Positions 50,747-60,709 of a stretch of 64,000 nucleotides of DNA are shown one piece after another. The translations under genes and the position numbers were made by a program. Position 1 is the first letter of the stretch, and each line of letters starts with the position of its first letter. Source of the DNA: Robertkochia solimangrovi (GTDB lineage Bacteria > Bacteroidota > Bacteroidia > Flavobacteriales > Flavobacteriaceae). The notes beneath the pieces are model-generated. The model searched no databases, was not told where the DNA came from, and saw only the letters and a list, made by a program, of their open reading frames with translations. Where the stretch lies: assembly GCF_007279655.1 (NCBI RefSeq), contig NZ_QKWN01000010.1, forward strand, positions 62,001-126,000. The letters are read 5' to 3'.

Positions 50747-53071
50747 CTATCTTCCCTTTCTACGTAACCAAATGATCAAAAATGTGATCGCAAATAGTAG
50801 TGGTATGATCAGTCTATATAAGATTTTAACAAAAGGCATATCCTTCTTCTCTAAGTAGATCCTGTCATCGGTAAGTTCAGGTCTGCGAACATCGATCGGC
50901 ACTTCCCCATTCGACAGCCAGAAGAACATTCCTGTTCCCATGGCAAAATTCTGAGCCCTATACCCTTCTCTTGTCACCGACAACTCTCCATTACTTATAA
51001 AATCGGCATCTCCGAGAATCATAATTCTTTGTTCACGATCTCCCAGATTTCGTGTAAGAGCAAGTGCTGTGGTATGAGGACCCTCGATCTCTCCGATAGC
51101 AGTATCGAGCTTCGCAGTTTCATCGATAAAATTTGAGGTATTTAATTCATTCCAGGAGCCCACTTCATCAATACCTTCTCTTTTCGCGTCAGATTCCAAC
51201 ACAGAGATATATTTGAATTCGCTTTTGGGCTTATAGGATATTGCCAGGGCTCCCGGCATCATGACGGGTTGTTTATCGTTAATGGATGTGAACAGGTACG
51301 CAAGTTCCTTACCTTTATCAGTGACTTCCGAAGTGACAAGATCCATACCATAACCTTCATTATACTCAACGATCTGTCCCGGTAAGAAACTAACCCCAAA
51401 AGGCGCTACCAACGGATTCATCATCTGTTGCCGGTTCAGATCGGCAGCGATCACCAAATTACCCCCAGCTTCGATATAGGCATTGAGATTTTGTAATTCC
51501 TGCGCAGAAAACTCCTTTTTAACATCTGCAATAATCAGAATATCGATTTGTTCATCAACCGGAACAGCCAATTCTAATTCTTGAAATTCAAATCCGTTAT
51601 TGATCAATGCATACCTGAATGACTTTTCATTAGCCAGCATAAGGTATCCACGGGAACCAAAATCATTTACATCCCGCTCCTGATGACCGGTGACGAATCC
51701 TACCCGTGGTAATTCTGTTGTTAATTTTTTAAAGGCCGCCGTGATCTGTGATTCATTCGGAAACCGAAACATATCATCATAAACCCTTAAAGGAGTTGAA
51801 TTTCCAGCCTCTGTAGTGATCTTACTAACAAAGCGATTTTGTTCTGAGGCCAGATCGATCTCGTCTGCATAGTAATCCGCCGGTTTAAAGATCTCCGGAT
51901 CAACTTCTGCGAGGTTACTCGCTTTGGTCAGCGCTTCCTCTGTGGATAATCCTTCAAATCGTTTGTTATGACTTTGCAGTACTTCTTCACCCTGTGGAAG
52001 TGCATAATAATAATTGTAACTAAGGTCTATATCCGGATAGAACCTTCGGTATTGGTCATAGCGACTCATGTCAAATTTTTGATTAGCGGGTGCTCCAGAC
52101 CAAAAACTATTATCAAATATATTTACATAGGTATCAATCTTAACTTTGCCTTTCAGATCAGCAAGAACCTGCTGACTGTTTAGTGTAAGCGTATTGGTTT
52201 TAGTCCTGGTTGTATCGTAATAATACATTAACGTGGGCAACGTACTCAAATAGCCCACGAAGGAGATCAACATGAAGGCTCCCGCATAACGGATGAAGGA
52301 AATATATTTCGGACTTCGTTCCCGGATTCCTTTCAATCGAAATATGGTAAAGGTGATGAACAGGCCCGAAACCAAAATAAAATACAGCACATCCTCACTG
52401 CCGATCAATCCTCTGATCATGGTATCGGATCTGCCATTTATAGACAACCAGTAGGTGATATCCCTCACAAATTCCACATCCTGCCATAAATTTCCGATTT
52501 CACCAAGCACAAACAGAATCGCGAAGGTACCAATAGCAGCCACGATCTGATAGGAAGTCAGGGAAGAAACAAAGAGTCCTATTGCAGAATAAGCGCAAAC
52601 TACCAGAAACAATCCAAGAATAGCAGTTAATACCAATGGAAGATCGAAATCTTTTATCGTAAAAACACCGAATATCGAAATGATCACGAGAATTCCTGAC
52701 ATGGAAAGACCAAAGATCACCATCGATAAATACTTACCAAGTACGATCTGTCGATTAGATACGGGGGCAGAATATAATAATTTGATCGATCCCGAGCTGA
52801 ATTCATGACTGAACAAGCCCATGGTCAATAACGGGATATACAGGTACAGATAGTTTTGCATACGGTTCATTACCCCGCTTTGTTCGGTATAAATCATTCG
52901 GGTCAGGTTACGTATGGTATACCCCAACTCGGTATTCATTACTGCGTCGTTTGTAAGCTGCATCAACTGTATTCCTGCCTGGATACTGAATACGGCAAGA
53001 ACCAACCAGGCGATGGGCGAATAGAACATTTTCTGGAGTTCCATCCTTGCTATTTTAACAATCATCTTCAT
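50747..53071 (-). CDS. fused ABC-2 permease and GldG-like protein
   Basis: A 774-residue protein. The first ~245 residues are a six-helix ABC-2 permease like GldF (MELQKMFYSPIAWLVLAVFS, then LFSHEFSSGSIKLLYSAPVS). After a seventh helix (ISFVGYLSTLPTLMYYYDTT) comes a large extracytoplasmic GldG-like domain with VGFVTGHQERDVNDFGSRGY, IDILIIADVKKEFSAQELQN and MILGDADFISNGEL. A last helix lies at about 748-768. In gliding bacteria gldF and gldG are two genes that work with gldA. Here the two are one polypeptide, encoded just after the ATPase gene. Whether it serves gliding or another export task is open. Confidence 0.85.
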   Translation of the reverse strand: MKMIVKIARMELQKMFYSPIAWLVLAVFSIQAGIQLMQLTNDAVMNTELGYTIRNLTRMIYTEQSGVMNRMQNYLYLYIPLLTMGLFSHEFSSGSIKLLYSAPVSNRQIVLGKYLSMVIFGLSMSGILVIISIFGVFTIKDFDLPLVLTAILGLFLVVCAYSAIGLFVSSLTSYQIVAAIGTFAILFVLGEIGNLWQDVEFVRDITYWLSINGRSDTMIRGLIGSEDVLYFILVSGLFITFTIFRLKGIRERSPKYISFIRYAGAFMLISFVGYLSTLPTLMYYYDTTRTKTNTLTLNSQQVLADLKGKVKIDTYVNIFDNSFWSGAPANQKFDMSRYDQYRRFYPDIDLSYNYYYALPQGEEVLQSHNKRFEGLSTEEALTKASNLAEVDPEIFKPADYYADEIDLASEQNRFVSKITTEAGNSTPLRVYDDMFRFPNESQITAAFKKLTTELPRVGFVTGHQERDVNDFGSRGYLMLANEKSFRYALINNGFEFQELELAVPVDEQIDILIIADVKKEFSAQELQNLNAYIEAGGNLVIAADLNRQQMMNPLVAPFGVSFLPGQIVEYNEGYGMDLVTSEVTDKGKELAYLFTSINDKQPVMMPGALAISYKPKSEFKYISVLESDAKREGIDEVGSWNELNTSNFIDETAKLDTAIGEIEGPHTTALALTRNLGDREQRIMILGDADFISNGELSVTREGYRAQNFAMGTGMFFWLSNGEVPIDVRRPELTDDRIYLEKKDMPFVKILYRLIIPLLFAITFLIIWLRRKGR

Positions 53072-53084
53072 GTACTACTTCTCT

Positions 53085-54008
53085 TTATTTTTTTGACAAT
53101 GCAGAAAACACATCGTTCAGTGAATTTTTTTCAACTCTTATTTCGTCCAGGCGCCAGTTACATTTTACACTCTGCTGAACGATCCTTTCGGTCGCTCCGT
53201 TCAGATCTTGAAATTTTAACCGGTAATTAGGTCCTCCTAATTCTTCCACACCTTCCAGACCTTCGATCATTTTCGTCAATTCTTCTCCGGATGGCATTTC
53301 CAGTAAACGAACAAAGATGGTATTGGGAGTTAAATAGTTATCGAATTCATCGGTCTTTCCTGAAAAAACCAGCTTTCCGTGTTCAATCATGAATATATGA
53401 TCGCAAATGGCCTGTACTTCGGTCAGCATATGGGTTGAGAGTAAAACCGCCCTGTCATTGGCGATCTCTTTTACCAGTTTACGAATCTCAAGGATCTGAT
53501 TGGGATCCAACCCATTGGTTGGCTCATCCAAGATGACGAAAGCAGGCTGATGAATGATCGCCTGTGCAATACCCACTCTCTGACGGTACCCCCCCGATAG
53601 ATTCTTAATCAAACGCTTTTTAAAATGTGTTATCGCACATTTTTCCAGTACATTTTCCACCGCTGCCTTAACCTTTTTAGATTCGATCAGTCTGAGATGT
53701 GCACAATTCGTCAGATATTCCTCCACAGTTGTATCCATATACAAAGGTGGGTGTTGTGGTAGAAATCCGATCTGTTTCTTTGCAGAAATGGGGTCTTTCG
53801 ACAGATCAAACCCGTTCACATAAACATTTCCATTGGTCTGCTTTAAAACGCCACTGATAATGTTCATCGTAGTAGACTTTCCTGCACCGTTAGATCCCAG
53901 TAAACCATAAATTCCCTTATGTGGAATTTCAAAACTTATATCCTTAACCGCCCATTGTATACTGTAACGATGGGACAGATTTTCCACACTCACTAAGGAT
54001 TCTTTCAT
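53085..54008 (-). CDS. ABC transporter ATP-binding protein (GldA-like)
   Basis: A 307-residue ATPase. It has Walker A GLLGSNGAGKSTTMNI, the signature NLSGGYRQRVGIAQAIIHQP, Walker B FVILDEPTNGLDPNQILEIR and the H-loop LLSTHMLTEVQAICD. The C-terminal 85 residues form the extra domain common to export-type partners of ABC-2 permeases. It pairs with the GldFG-like fusion encoded 13 bp downstream. GldA relatives belong to gliding motility or secretion-linked systems in Bacteroidota, but the closest paralogues may serve other purposes. Confidence 0.88.
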   Translation of the reverse strand: MKESLVSVENLSHRYSIQWAVKDISFEIPHKGIYGLLGSNGAGKSTTMNIISGVLKQTNGNVYVNGFDLSKDPISAKKQIGFLPQHPPLYMDTTVEEYLTNCAHLRLIESKKVKAAVENVLEKCAITHFKKRLIKNLSGGYRQRVGIAQAIIHQPAFVILDEPTNGLDPNQILEIRKLVKEIANDRAVLLSTHMLTEVQAICDHIFMIEHGKLVFSGKTDEFDNYLTPNTIFVRLLEMPSGEELTKMIEGLEGVEELGGPNYRLKFQDLNGATERIVQQSVKCNWRLDEIRVEKNSLNDVFSALSKK

Positions 54009-54133
54009 AATATTTATGTTGTTATTTTCATGAAATAAGGAGGATACTACTTTAATACTGATATATATCGGATCAGTGTAGTATTCCTTAGATTCAATCT
54101 TGTTTTAAGTCTGATCGTTTGAAGCAATGTTTA

Positions 54134-54170
54134 TTTCACGGGAACCGTGTAAATCAGGGTTCCCGTGAAA
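54134..54170 (-). terminator. terminator hairpin after the second susD
   Basis: TTTCACGGGAACC...GGGTTCCCGTGAAA forms a 13-14-bp stem. It lies 15 bases beyond the minus-strand stop of the SusD-like gene; the trailing bases are AT-rich (TAAACATTG). Confidence 0.75.
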
Positions 54171-54184
54171 TTATTTTCAGTTTA

Positions 54185-55585
54185 CTATTGGTCGGTAGGA
54201 TTTTGTGGCCAATCCGGATTAAAATACATTACCTGTAAAGGAATTTGAAGTGTATACTTATTGCTGTCTGATTCCAGGGTGGCTGCAATATTTCCTGCGA
54301 CGTCATATCTGTAAACCGTAGGCATAAGTCCTTCGGAAGCCAGTCTTCTCATATCGAACCATCGCATTCCCGAAAAGGAAAATTCAAAGTTTCTTTCTTC
54401 CAGGATCTTTTGTAATACTTCTTCCTGCACCGGACTTTCCGGATCATATTTCGTATAATCTTCGGGCATAAAACGTTTACTTCTCAAAAGGTCGAGTTCC
54501 TCCAAAGCCGTAGTAAGATCATTTGATCTGGTAGCGGCTTCTGCAAGAATTAAATGCATTTCAGCTACGGTAGGTCCCCAATTGAATTCGACTAAATTCT
54601 GAGTTGAAGGAGGATAGGCATAAGCCCAGTAGGTAATAGCACCTCTTGATTCGAAATCGCTCTCATCCCAGATGCTGTAATAATACTGAAGTCTTAAATC
54701 CTGCCTGTCGAAAGACTGAATAAAGGTAATATCAGGAACAATGGTAAAATATGGCGTTGTATTGAGTCTTGCATACAAAGCACTTTCTCTGTTTCTTAAA
54801 TGGGGCATTTCACTTCCTCCCGACATCAAGGAAAAGTCTACCAGGGAATTTGTGCCGCTATTTAAAGCAAGTGTGGCATTCTCTGCAGCTCTTTCATAAT
54901 CTTTCATAAAGAAGTAAGTTCTTGCTAAAACACCGTATGCAGCAGCAACACTACCGCGAAATCTGTTTTCACTATTATCTGCTGGAAGGTCCGATAATGC
55001 TTCCTCTATGTCTCCGATGATATGATCATAGATTTCCTGAACAGAACTACGCTCAGGAACTTCATCCTGAAGATCATTGGAAGTGACAAAAGGTACGGCC
55101 AGGTCTTGAGCAGCGGTAGATACATCATATACCTTTCCATAAAGGTTAACCAGATAAAGATATTCGAAGGCTCTTCCAAGAAGAGCTTCAGCTCTCAGGC
55201 TGTTTCGCTCCTGGTCTGTCCCTCCGGAGGCTGCATCTATACCATTGAGAACCGTATTAAAATAATAGATGTTCTGATAGAGATCAGACCAGATTACCGG
55301 GGTTGCCTGAGGATCTTCGGAAAATTGAGATTGCCAGGTATATATACGCTCCGCATCATAACTGGGAGGATTGGTATAATCTGCCATATCCATATTATCC
55401 GCCAGGGTATTTAATTCATTAGGAAGTGAGGTCTGCAGATCCGTACTATTTAACCACTGATCATAATCTTCGACCGTTTGCAATAATTGTACGCCTTTTG
55501 GTTCCACATCGAGATAATCATCACAGGAAGTCAATAGCAATCCGAAAGATATGGTGAAAACAATGTAATGTATATGCTTTTTCAT
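54185..55585 (-). CDS. SusD/RagB-family lipoprotein (second pair)
   Basis: The ATG at 55585 gives a clean lipoprotein signal (MKKHIHYIVFTISFGLLLTSC), so it is preferred over 55603; the protein has about 466 residues. SusD hallmarks are DDYLDVEPKGVQLLQTVEDY, 'SLRAEALLGRAFEYLYLVNLYGKVYD', AAYGVLARTYFFMKDYERAA and the C-terminal ILEERNFEFSFSGMRWFDMR. It partners the SusC-like receptor directly upstream. No hydrolase gene accompanies the pair, so it may import something other than a polysaccharide, for example peptide or glycoprotein fragments. Confidence 0.9.
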   Translation of the reverse strand: MKKHIHYIVFTISFGLLLTSCDDYLDVEPKGVQLLQTVEDYDQWLNSTDLQTSLPNELNTLADNMDMADYTNPPSYDAERIYTWQSQFSEDPQATPVIWSDLYQNIYYFNTVLNGIDAASGGTDQERNSLRAEALLGRAFEYLYLVNLYGKVYDVSTAAQDLAVPFVTSNDLQDEVPERSSVQEIYDHIIGDIEEALSDLPADNSENRFRGSVAAAYGVLARTYFFMKDYERAAENATLALNSGTNSLVDFSLMSGGSEMPHLRNRESALYARLNTTPYFTIVPDITFIQSFDRQDLRLQYYYSIWDESDFESRGAITYWAYAYPPSTQNLVEFNWGPTVAEMHLILAEAATRSNDLTTALEELDLLRSKRFMPEDYTKYDPESPVQEEVLQKILEERNFEFSFSGMRWFDMRRLASEGLMPTVYRYDVAGNIAATLESDSNKYTLQIPLQVMYFNPDWPQNPTDQ

Positions 55586-55613
55586 TGTTTGTAATTTTAT
55601 CATTATTAATAAA

Positions 55614-58600
55614 TTAGAAATTAATATTGAGGCCTATCGTATACGTAGGTGTCAGGTATGATTTCTCATAGGCACCTACTGCCTGACTGAAATTAAACTT
55701 ATTGAAGCCTAAGGTGTATAAGTTTGATCCCTGCACCCGAACCTCAAAGTTTTGAATTCCTGTTTTTCTTAACCAGCCACTGTTTCTAAAACTATAAGCT
55801 GCAGTAAGGTCTCCTAATGTGATATAGGCGCCATTTACTGTGTATTTGTCGGTATAACCCAAATTCGTATAATACGAAGTATTCAACATGGGAAGTACGT
55901 CAGGATTATTCTCGTCACCCGGCTCAAGCCAGTAATTCCCTGCACCTTCCAAAGGTCTAACATCACCTACATAAGGAACAGGTACTCTGGTTTTAAACCC
56001 ACCATAAAAATTGATCATACAGTACGCATAAAAATCTCCGATATCTACCCGGTTACTGATTCCCATATTGTACGTAGGTATGGAACTCCCGACATAATCT
56101 ACATCTAAGATTCCGGCATCATCCGTATAGATCGTTTTTGCATTTCCATTGCTGTCATAGATTAGCGGAGCTCCTGTATCATCAATACCGGCATACCGAT
56201 AATTAAACATGGAACCAATTGCATATCCCTCGATAAAATCGGTAGCACTTCCCGACAAATACGATGAAGACAAGCTATTCGATGTCAATTCATTGGATAC
56301 CGCCAACACCTCACTGGTGTTGTAGGAGATATTGAATCCTGTATTCCAGTTAAATCGTTGTTTTGTGATCCAGTCGGCCCCCAGACTAAATTCCCAACCA
56401 CTGTTGCGGATCGTCGCCTGATTTACATAGGCTGAACTTTGACCTTTGGTGGCATCGATTTGATTTGTGGCAAGCAGATCGGTACTCTTCTTCGTATAAT
56501 ACTCGATACTTCCCGATACATTTCTAAACAGATCATAATCAAGTCCGAGGTTGAAATTGCTGGTCTGCTCCCAACGCAACCCACTATTGGCCGGAGATAA
56601 AAGACTTAACATCAATCCTCTGCTCGGATCAAATCGGTTATACCCTGCTTCAGCGATCACCTGAGGTAAGGAGTTCTTGGCGACATTTCCATTAAATCCA
56701 TAAGCCGCACGGATCTTCAATGAATTCAACCATGAAATATCCTGCATGAAATTCTCTTTATCGATATTCCATGCAGCTCCCACCGACCATAAAGGCTTGT
56801 ATTTATACTTAGGGTCCGTACCAAACAGGTTTGACTGATCGATACGAATACTACCGGTAACAGAATATTTTCCTTTATAAGCATAAACGATATTGGAATA
56901 AACAGAAATGAATCTGTTATCTACATAGCCGAGATCAAATAAACTGTTGTAGGATAGAGAAGGATTATTTCTGGCGTAGGTTGGGTTATAGGAATTATCC
57001 AATAACGTATTGTCTACCGGTTGCTGTAAAAGGTTTTGATCATTATATCCAAAATAGGCTGCAGAATTCCCCTTTTCCAAAACGTCTCTGACTTCACCTC
57101 CCAGGATAAGATTTATAGAATGATCTTCATTGAACTGTTCATTATAATTCATTTGTGCTCTTAACGTATAACTCTCCGCACTGGTAGTACTCTGCCTTAA
57201 AATACTTCCTTTGGGAAGATTATACGTGAATCCTCCATTACCATCATCGGATGTGTAATAATTGATCAATTGACGGGTCTCCGCCGAATTCTCATCCGAT
57301 AAATATCTTGTATCAGTGCGAGAAGTCTCATAAACGCCTCCAAAACTAAAGCTCAACGCATCATTCAACTCATATCGAAAATTAGCCACGAATCTATTGT
57401 TGACCGCCTGTGTCTTGGTACTTACCAAATCGATCTCTTCGAGGGGATAATACTGATTATCTAATAACCCTTGTGATATCAGATAATCATTGTACCAGGG
57501 GTTGGCATTTGAATTATAATAGGTAGGTAACGCATTTCCTGCTTCATCCTGAAAATGCTCAAAAGCATAGATATCGGTTATATCGGGAATAGGAACTGAA
57601 CTGGTCTTAGCCTGCTGGAAATTATTGGTCACATCCAGCGAGAAACGATCTGAAAATTTTAAGGTTGCCCGCCCGGTGATCATAAATGTACTGTTATCAT
57701 TCTTTATCTGGGACTGATCGGTATTGGTATGATTTACCGTTAAATAGTAAAGAGCTTTATCGGACCCACCAGACATGTTCAGGTTATAGGTTTGAATAGC
57801 ATTCGTACGCAAGAACAGGTCTGAATATTCATTCGTATTGTTGTAAGCGCCCATTGCTGCAAATCGCTGGTTAACCTCTGCGTCTGTCAACACACCGGCA
57901 CTTTGCTGCGCCAGAATATACGTGATCGGATCTACGTTGAAATCAGGACTGGCATTCGGGTTGGTGATCAGATTCCATAGATAAGATCCATTATCAAGGT
58001 AGGTATCACGGACGAAATCGATGTTAAGGTTGGACGCATCCTTATCCCATCGATACCGATCATAGTTCTCTTTCGGACTAAAACCAAAGGTGCTGTTGAA
58101 ATCAACATTGATCTTTCCGGCTTTGGCTTTCTTTCTTTCGATCACGATCACCCCGTTGGAAGCACGCACCCCGTAAATGGTTGCCGCTGCGGCATCTTTT
58201 AGTACCGTTACTGATTCAATATCATTCGGATTGATATTATCCAGGGTTAGCTCGGTTGGATAGCCATCGATCACGATGAGAGGATTTCTACTCCCGTTGA
58301 TCGTGGATATACCGCGAATTTGAAATAAACTGTTCCCTTCGAACTGAATATCATTATTGATGAGGAGTCCGGGAATCTTGTTCTGAAGACCGGTTAGAAA
58401 ATCGGTGGTATTGATCCTACTGTTATAATCTTTGGTTTGAATAGTTGAAACTGCACCGGTAACCTGCTCAGGTTTGATCTCCTGATATCCCGTCGAAATA
58501 ACCACCTCATCAAGATCGGCTACCGCCTCTACCAGAACAACATCGATAACCGTTTTATTTCCAACCAGGATCTCTTGTCCCTGATACCCCAGATAAGAGA

Positions 58601-59126
58601 AGTTCAGCACATTCTCGGTACTGGAAACTTCAATGGCATATGTACCATCGAAGTCGGTCACCGTTCCCTGTGTGGTGCCTTTAATCTGCACGGTAACGCC
58701 GGGTATGGGCACCCCTTGCTGGTCTGAGACCGTTCCGGTTATCCGGATTTGTTGCAGATCCTTTTTCTCGCGGACTATGATAATATTATCGGAAGAAAGC
58801 ACTAAATTAAACTTATCGGTAGTAATACTCTGTCCTAATAATCGATCTACGCGTATCGTCCCTTTCTTCAATTGTACTTTGGGCAGATCTTTAAAAAGAT
58901 CTTTGGGATACATAAATTTATAATCGGTTTGCTCCCTGATGATCTCGAATACCTCATCGACGGTCACCATTTCATCATGGTCAATGGTCACTTTAGTTTG
59001 GGAGAATGTTTTTCCGGATGTCAGACCGAAAACTGTGGTGCAAAATAAAAAGATGAATGTCCTCATAATCATCATCAGTATCCGTTTTCGATGCAGAGAA
59101 CGGACATAGGTAAATTTAATTTCCAT
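55614..59126 (-). CDS. SusC/RagA-family TonB-dependent receptor with STN domain
   Basis: A 1170-residue receptor. After an extended N-terminus (LHRKRILMMIMRTFIFLFCT, typical of this subgroup) comes an STN/secretin short domain at about 55-115 (VDEVFEIIREQTDYKFMYPK), then a carboxypeptidase-like domain (GTVSDQQGVPIPGVTVQIKG), the plug (IESVTVLKDAAAATIYGVRA) and the barrel ending PTYTIGLNINF. The STN domain touches the FecR anti-sigma factor and passes on the transport state, so the receptor also acts as a signal transducer. FecR is encoded upstream on the same strand. Confidence 0.93.
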   Translation of the reverse strand: MEIKFTYVRSLHRKRILMMIMRTFIFLFCTTVFGLTSGKTFSQTKVTIDHDEMVTVDEVFEIIREQTDYKFMYPKDLFKDLPKVQLKKGTIRVDRLLGQSITTDKFNLVLSSDNIIIVREKKDLQQIRITGTVSDQQGVPIPGVTVQIKGTTQGTVTDFDGTYAIEVSSTENVLNFSYLGYQGQEILVGNKTVIDVVLVEAVADLDEVVISTGYQEIKPEQVTGAVSTIQTKDYNSRINTTDFLTGLQNKIPGLLINNDIQFEGNSLFQIRGISTINGSRNPLIVIDGYPTELTLDNINPNDIESVTVLKDAAAATIYGVRASNGVIVIERKKAKAGKINVDFNSTFGFSPKENYDRYRWDKDASNLNIDFVRDTYLDNGSYLWNLITNPNASPDFNVDPITYILAQQSAGVLTDAEVNQRFAAMGAYNNTNEYSDLFLRTNAIQTYNLNMSGGSDKALYYLTVNHTNTDQSQIKNDNSTFMITGRATLKFSDRFSLDVTNNFQQAKTSSVPIPDITDIYAFEHFQDEAGNALPTYYNSNANPWYNDYLISQGLLDNQYYPLEEIDLVSTKTQAVNNRFVANFRYELNDALSFSFGGVYETSRTDTRYLSDENSAETRQLINYYTSDDGNGGFTYNLPKGSILRQSTTSAESYTLRAQMNYNEQFNEDHSINLILGGEVRDVLEKGNSAAYFGYNDQNLLQQPVDNTLLDNSYNPTYARNNPSLSYNSLFDLGYVDNRFISVYSNIVYAYKGKYSVTGSIRIDQSNLFGTDPKYKYKPLWSVGAAWNIDKENFMQDISWLNSLKIRAAYGFNGNVAKNSLPQVIAEAGYNRFDPSRGLMLSLLSPANSGLRWEQTSNFNLGLDYDLFRNVSGSIEYYTKKSTDLLATNQIDATKGQSSAYVNQATIRNSGWEFSLGADWITKQRFNWNTGFNISYNTSEVLAVSNELTSNSLSSSYLSGSATDFIEGYAIGSMFNYRYAGIDDTGAPLIYDSNGNAKTIYTDDAGILDVDYVGSSIPTYNMGISNRVDIGDFYAYCMINFYGGFKTRVPVPYVGDVRPLEGAGNYWLEPGDENNPDVLPMLNTSYYTNLGYTDKYTVNGAYITLGDLTAAYSFRNSGWLRKTGIQNFEVRVQGSNLYTLGFNKFNFSQAVGAYEKSYLTPTYTIGLNINF

Positions 59127-59323
59127 AAATTAGCATTGTGTTAGTTAGAATTTGATTTTAATTGATACACTATGAAGGGGCGAAGTCTGATACACGTCCA
59201 AATGTTCACTTAGCTTCGTTCCCTTTTTTTGTTTCACCCTACCATCACAGGTAGGTTCTTTTATGTTTGAAGGATCTTCGGTGTCTATGGAAAACCTTAC
59301 TGGTAATCCCATAAGATCCACTA

Positions 59324-60508
59324 CTATTTAATGATCACTTTTCTTTCATTTATTTCATAATTATTGATAACTCCGAAGTTTTTAATCTTGGATAAAATAT
59401 CTTCGATGCTTTGATTCTTGCCGATAACCCCTATAAATTCTTTGTCTTCCACTGAACTGTTCTCAAAAACAACCTCCATATCGTACCATCTTGAAAGCAC
59501 CTTCATAATATCCCGCAAAGACTTATCATTAAAACTAAAAATGCCCTTTTTCCAGGATATTTCATTATAAACATCCACTTTTGAAACCGAAATACGGGGA
59601 TCTGAATGATTAACGACTGATTGATATTCCGGGGCTAAAATTTCACGCCCTTTAGCAGTGGAAACAATCACTTTTCCTTCTACCAGAGTAGTAAAAACAT
59701 TTGATTCATCATGGTATGCCTTTACATTGAATTCGGTGCCGACCACCTCGATTTCCTGAGATCGGTTCTGCACTTTGAAATGGGAACCTTCATTCTTTGA
59801 ACTTGGGGAAACATCAAAATATGCTTCACCATATACCAATTCGACCTCACGAGTTTCACCCGCTTTGAAACTTACCGGATAAGTAAGCTTTGACTCTGAG
59901 TTTAACCAAACGACAGTACTGTCTGATAATACGATCTGATATTGACCCCCTCTGGGAATGGTTAAGGTATTATATTCATTCACGGCTGAATGTTCTTTAT
60001 CTGAATAGACGATCACATCATTTTGAGCGGTTGCATTATTTAATACCAGGGTTGCTGCAGCATCCAGCTGCAGATTTTCGCCATTGGATAAAGTAAGGGT
60101 AGCTTTATCGGTTCCCGGAATTATTTGATTGTTAACGATTACCGGAGGCTCGTTCACCGGCAAAGGTTTAGTTTCCTTCATAAAGAGAAAATAAGCGGAA
60201 CTGACCAGAACCAATACCGCCGCAACCGCCGCATATCGAATTAACTTTTGGGAGAGAGCCACTACTTTTACAGGCTTGTTTATTTTCCCAGAAACTTTTA
60301 ACCAGGCTCTTTGACTATCGAATTCACTCGCAACCGCCACATGTTTCTGAAACCAGTTATCCGAATGTATATGGCTATATATCGAGTGATTCTCCTCCGA
60401 TGCAGTTTTCCATCGCTCAAGAAATTCCTTTTCCTCCTCGGTCAAATGACCTGAAAGTTCTTTTGCAAGCAATTCAGAAATGTCGTAATACTGGTCAGAA
60501 TTATTCAT
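59324..60508 (-). CDS. FecR-family anti-sigma factor
   Basis: A 394-residue inner-membrane protein. The cytoplasmic N-terminus (about 1-85) carries an anti-sigma helix domain with ELSGHLTEEEKEFLERWK. One membrane helix follows (YAAVAAVLVLVSSAYFLFM), then the periplasmic FecR domain (LTIPRGGQYQIVLSDSTVVW ... 'EVELVYGEAYFDVS') and a DUF4974 tail (FNDKSLRDIMKVLSRWYDME). It holds the ECF sigma factor encoded divergently at 60710 and releases it when the STN-type SusC senses its ligand. Confidence 0.9.
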   Translation of the reverse strand: MNNSDQYYDISELLAKELSGHLTEEEKEFLERWKTASEENHSIYSHIHSDNWFQKHVAVASEFDSQRAWLKVSGKINKPVKVVALSQKLIRYAAVAAVLVLVSSAYFLFMKETKPLPVNEPPVIVNNQIIPGTDKATLTLSNGENLQLDAAATLVLNNATAQNDVIVYSDKEHSAVNEYNTLTIPRGGQYQIVLSDSTVVWLNSESKLTYPVSFKAGETREVELVYGEAYFDVSPSSKNEGSHFKVQNRSQEIEVVGTEFNVKAYHDESNVFTTLVEGKVIVSTAKGREILAPEYQSVVNHSDPRISVSKVDVYNEISWKKGIFSFNDKSLRDIMKVLSRWYDMEVVFENSSVEDKEFIGVIGKNQSIEDILSKIKNFGVINNYEINERKVIIK

Positions 60509-60709
60509 TCAATGCAATTTTCGGTTACCCGGATTTATTGTATTACTCCTGAAAACAATTTTGGTAGTATTCGATGATGAAAAAAAATAAATTTTTCAGG
60601 AAACCGATAAATTTAAGGACGGAAATAAGACCATAGTACATCGAGAAGTGTTATTCTGAGAATTATATCCTTTTCATATATTTACAGCCCTTAAACTGCG
60701 AATTTTACA

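Noticed and set aside
59200-59260. CTACC-ATCACA-GGTAG hairpin with T tract downstream of FecR
   Set aside because: The stem is only five base pairs and orientation does not fit a gene end on that strand; too weak to call a terminator.
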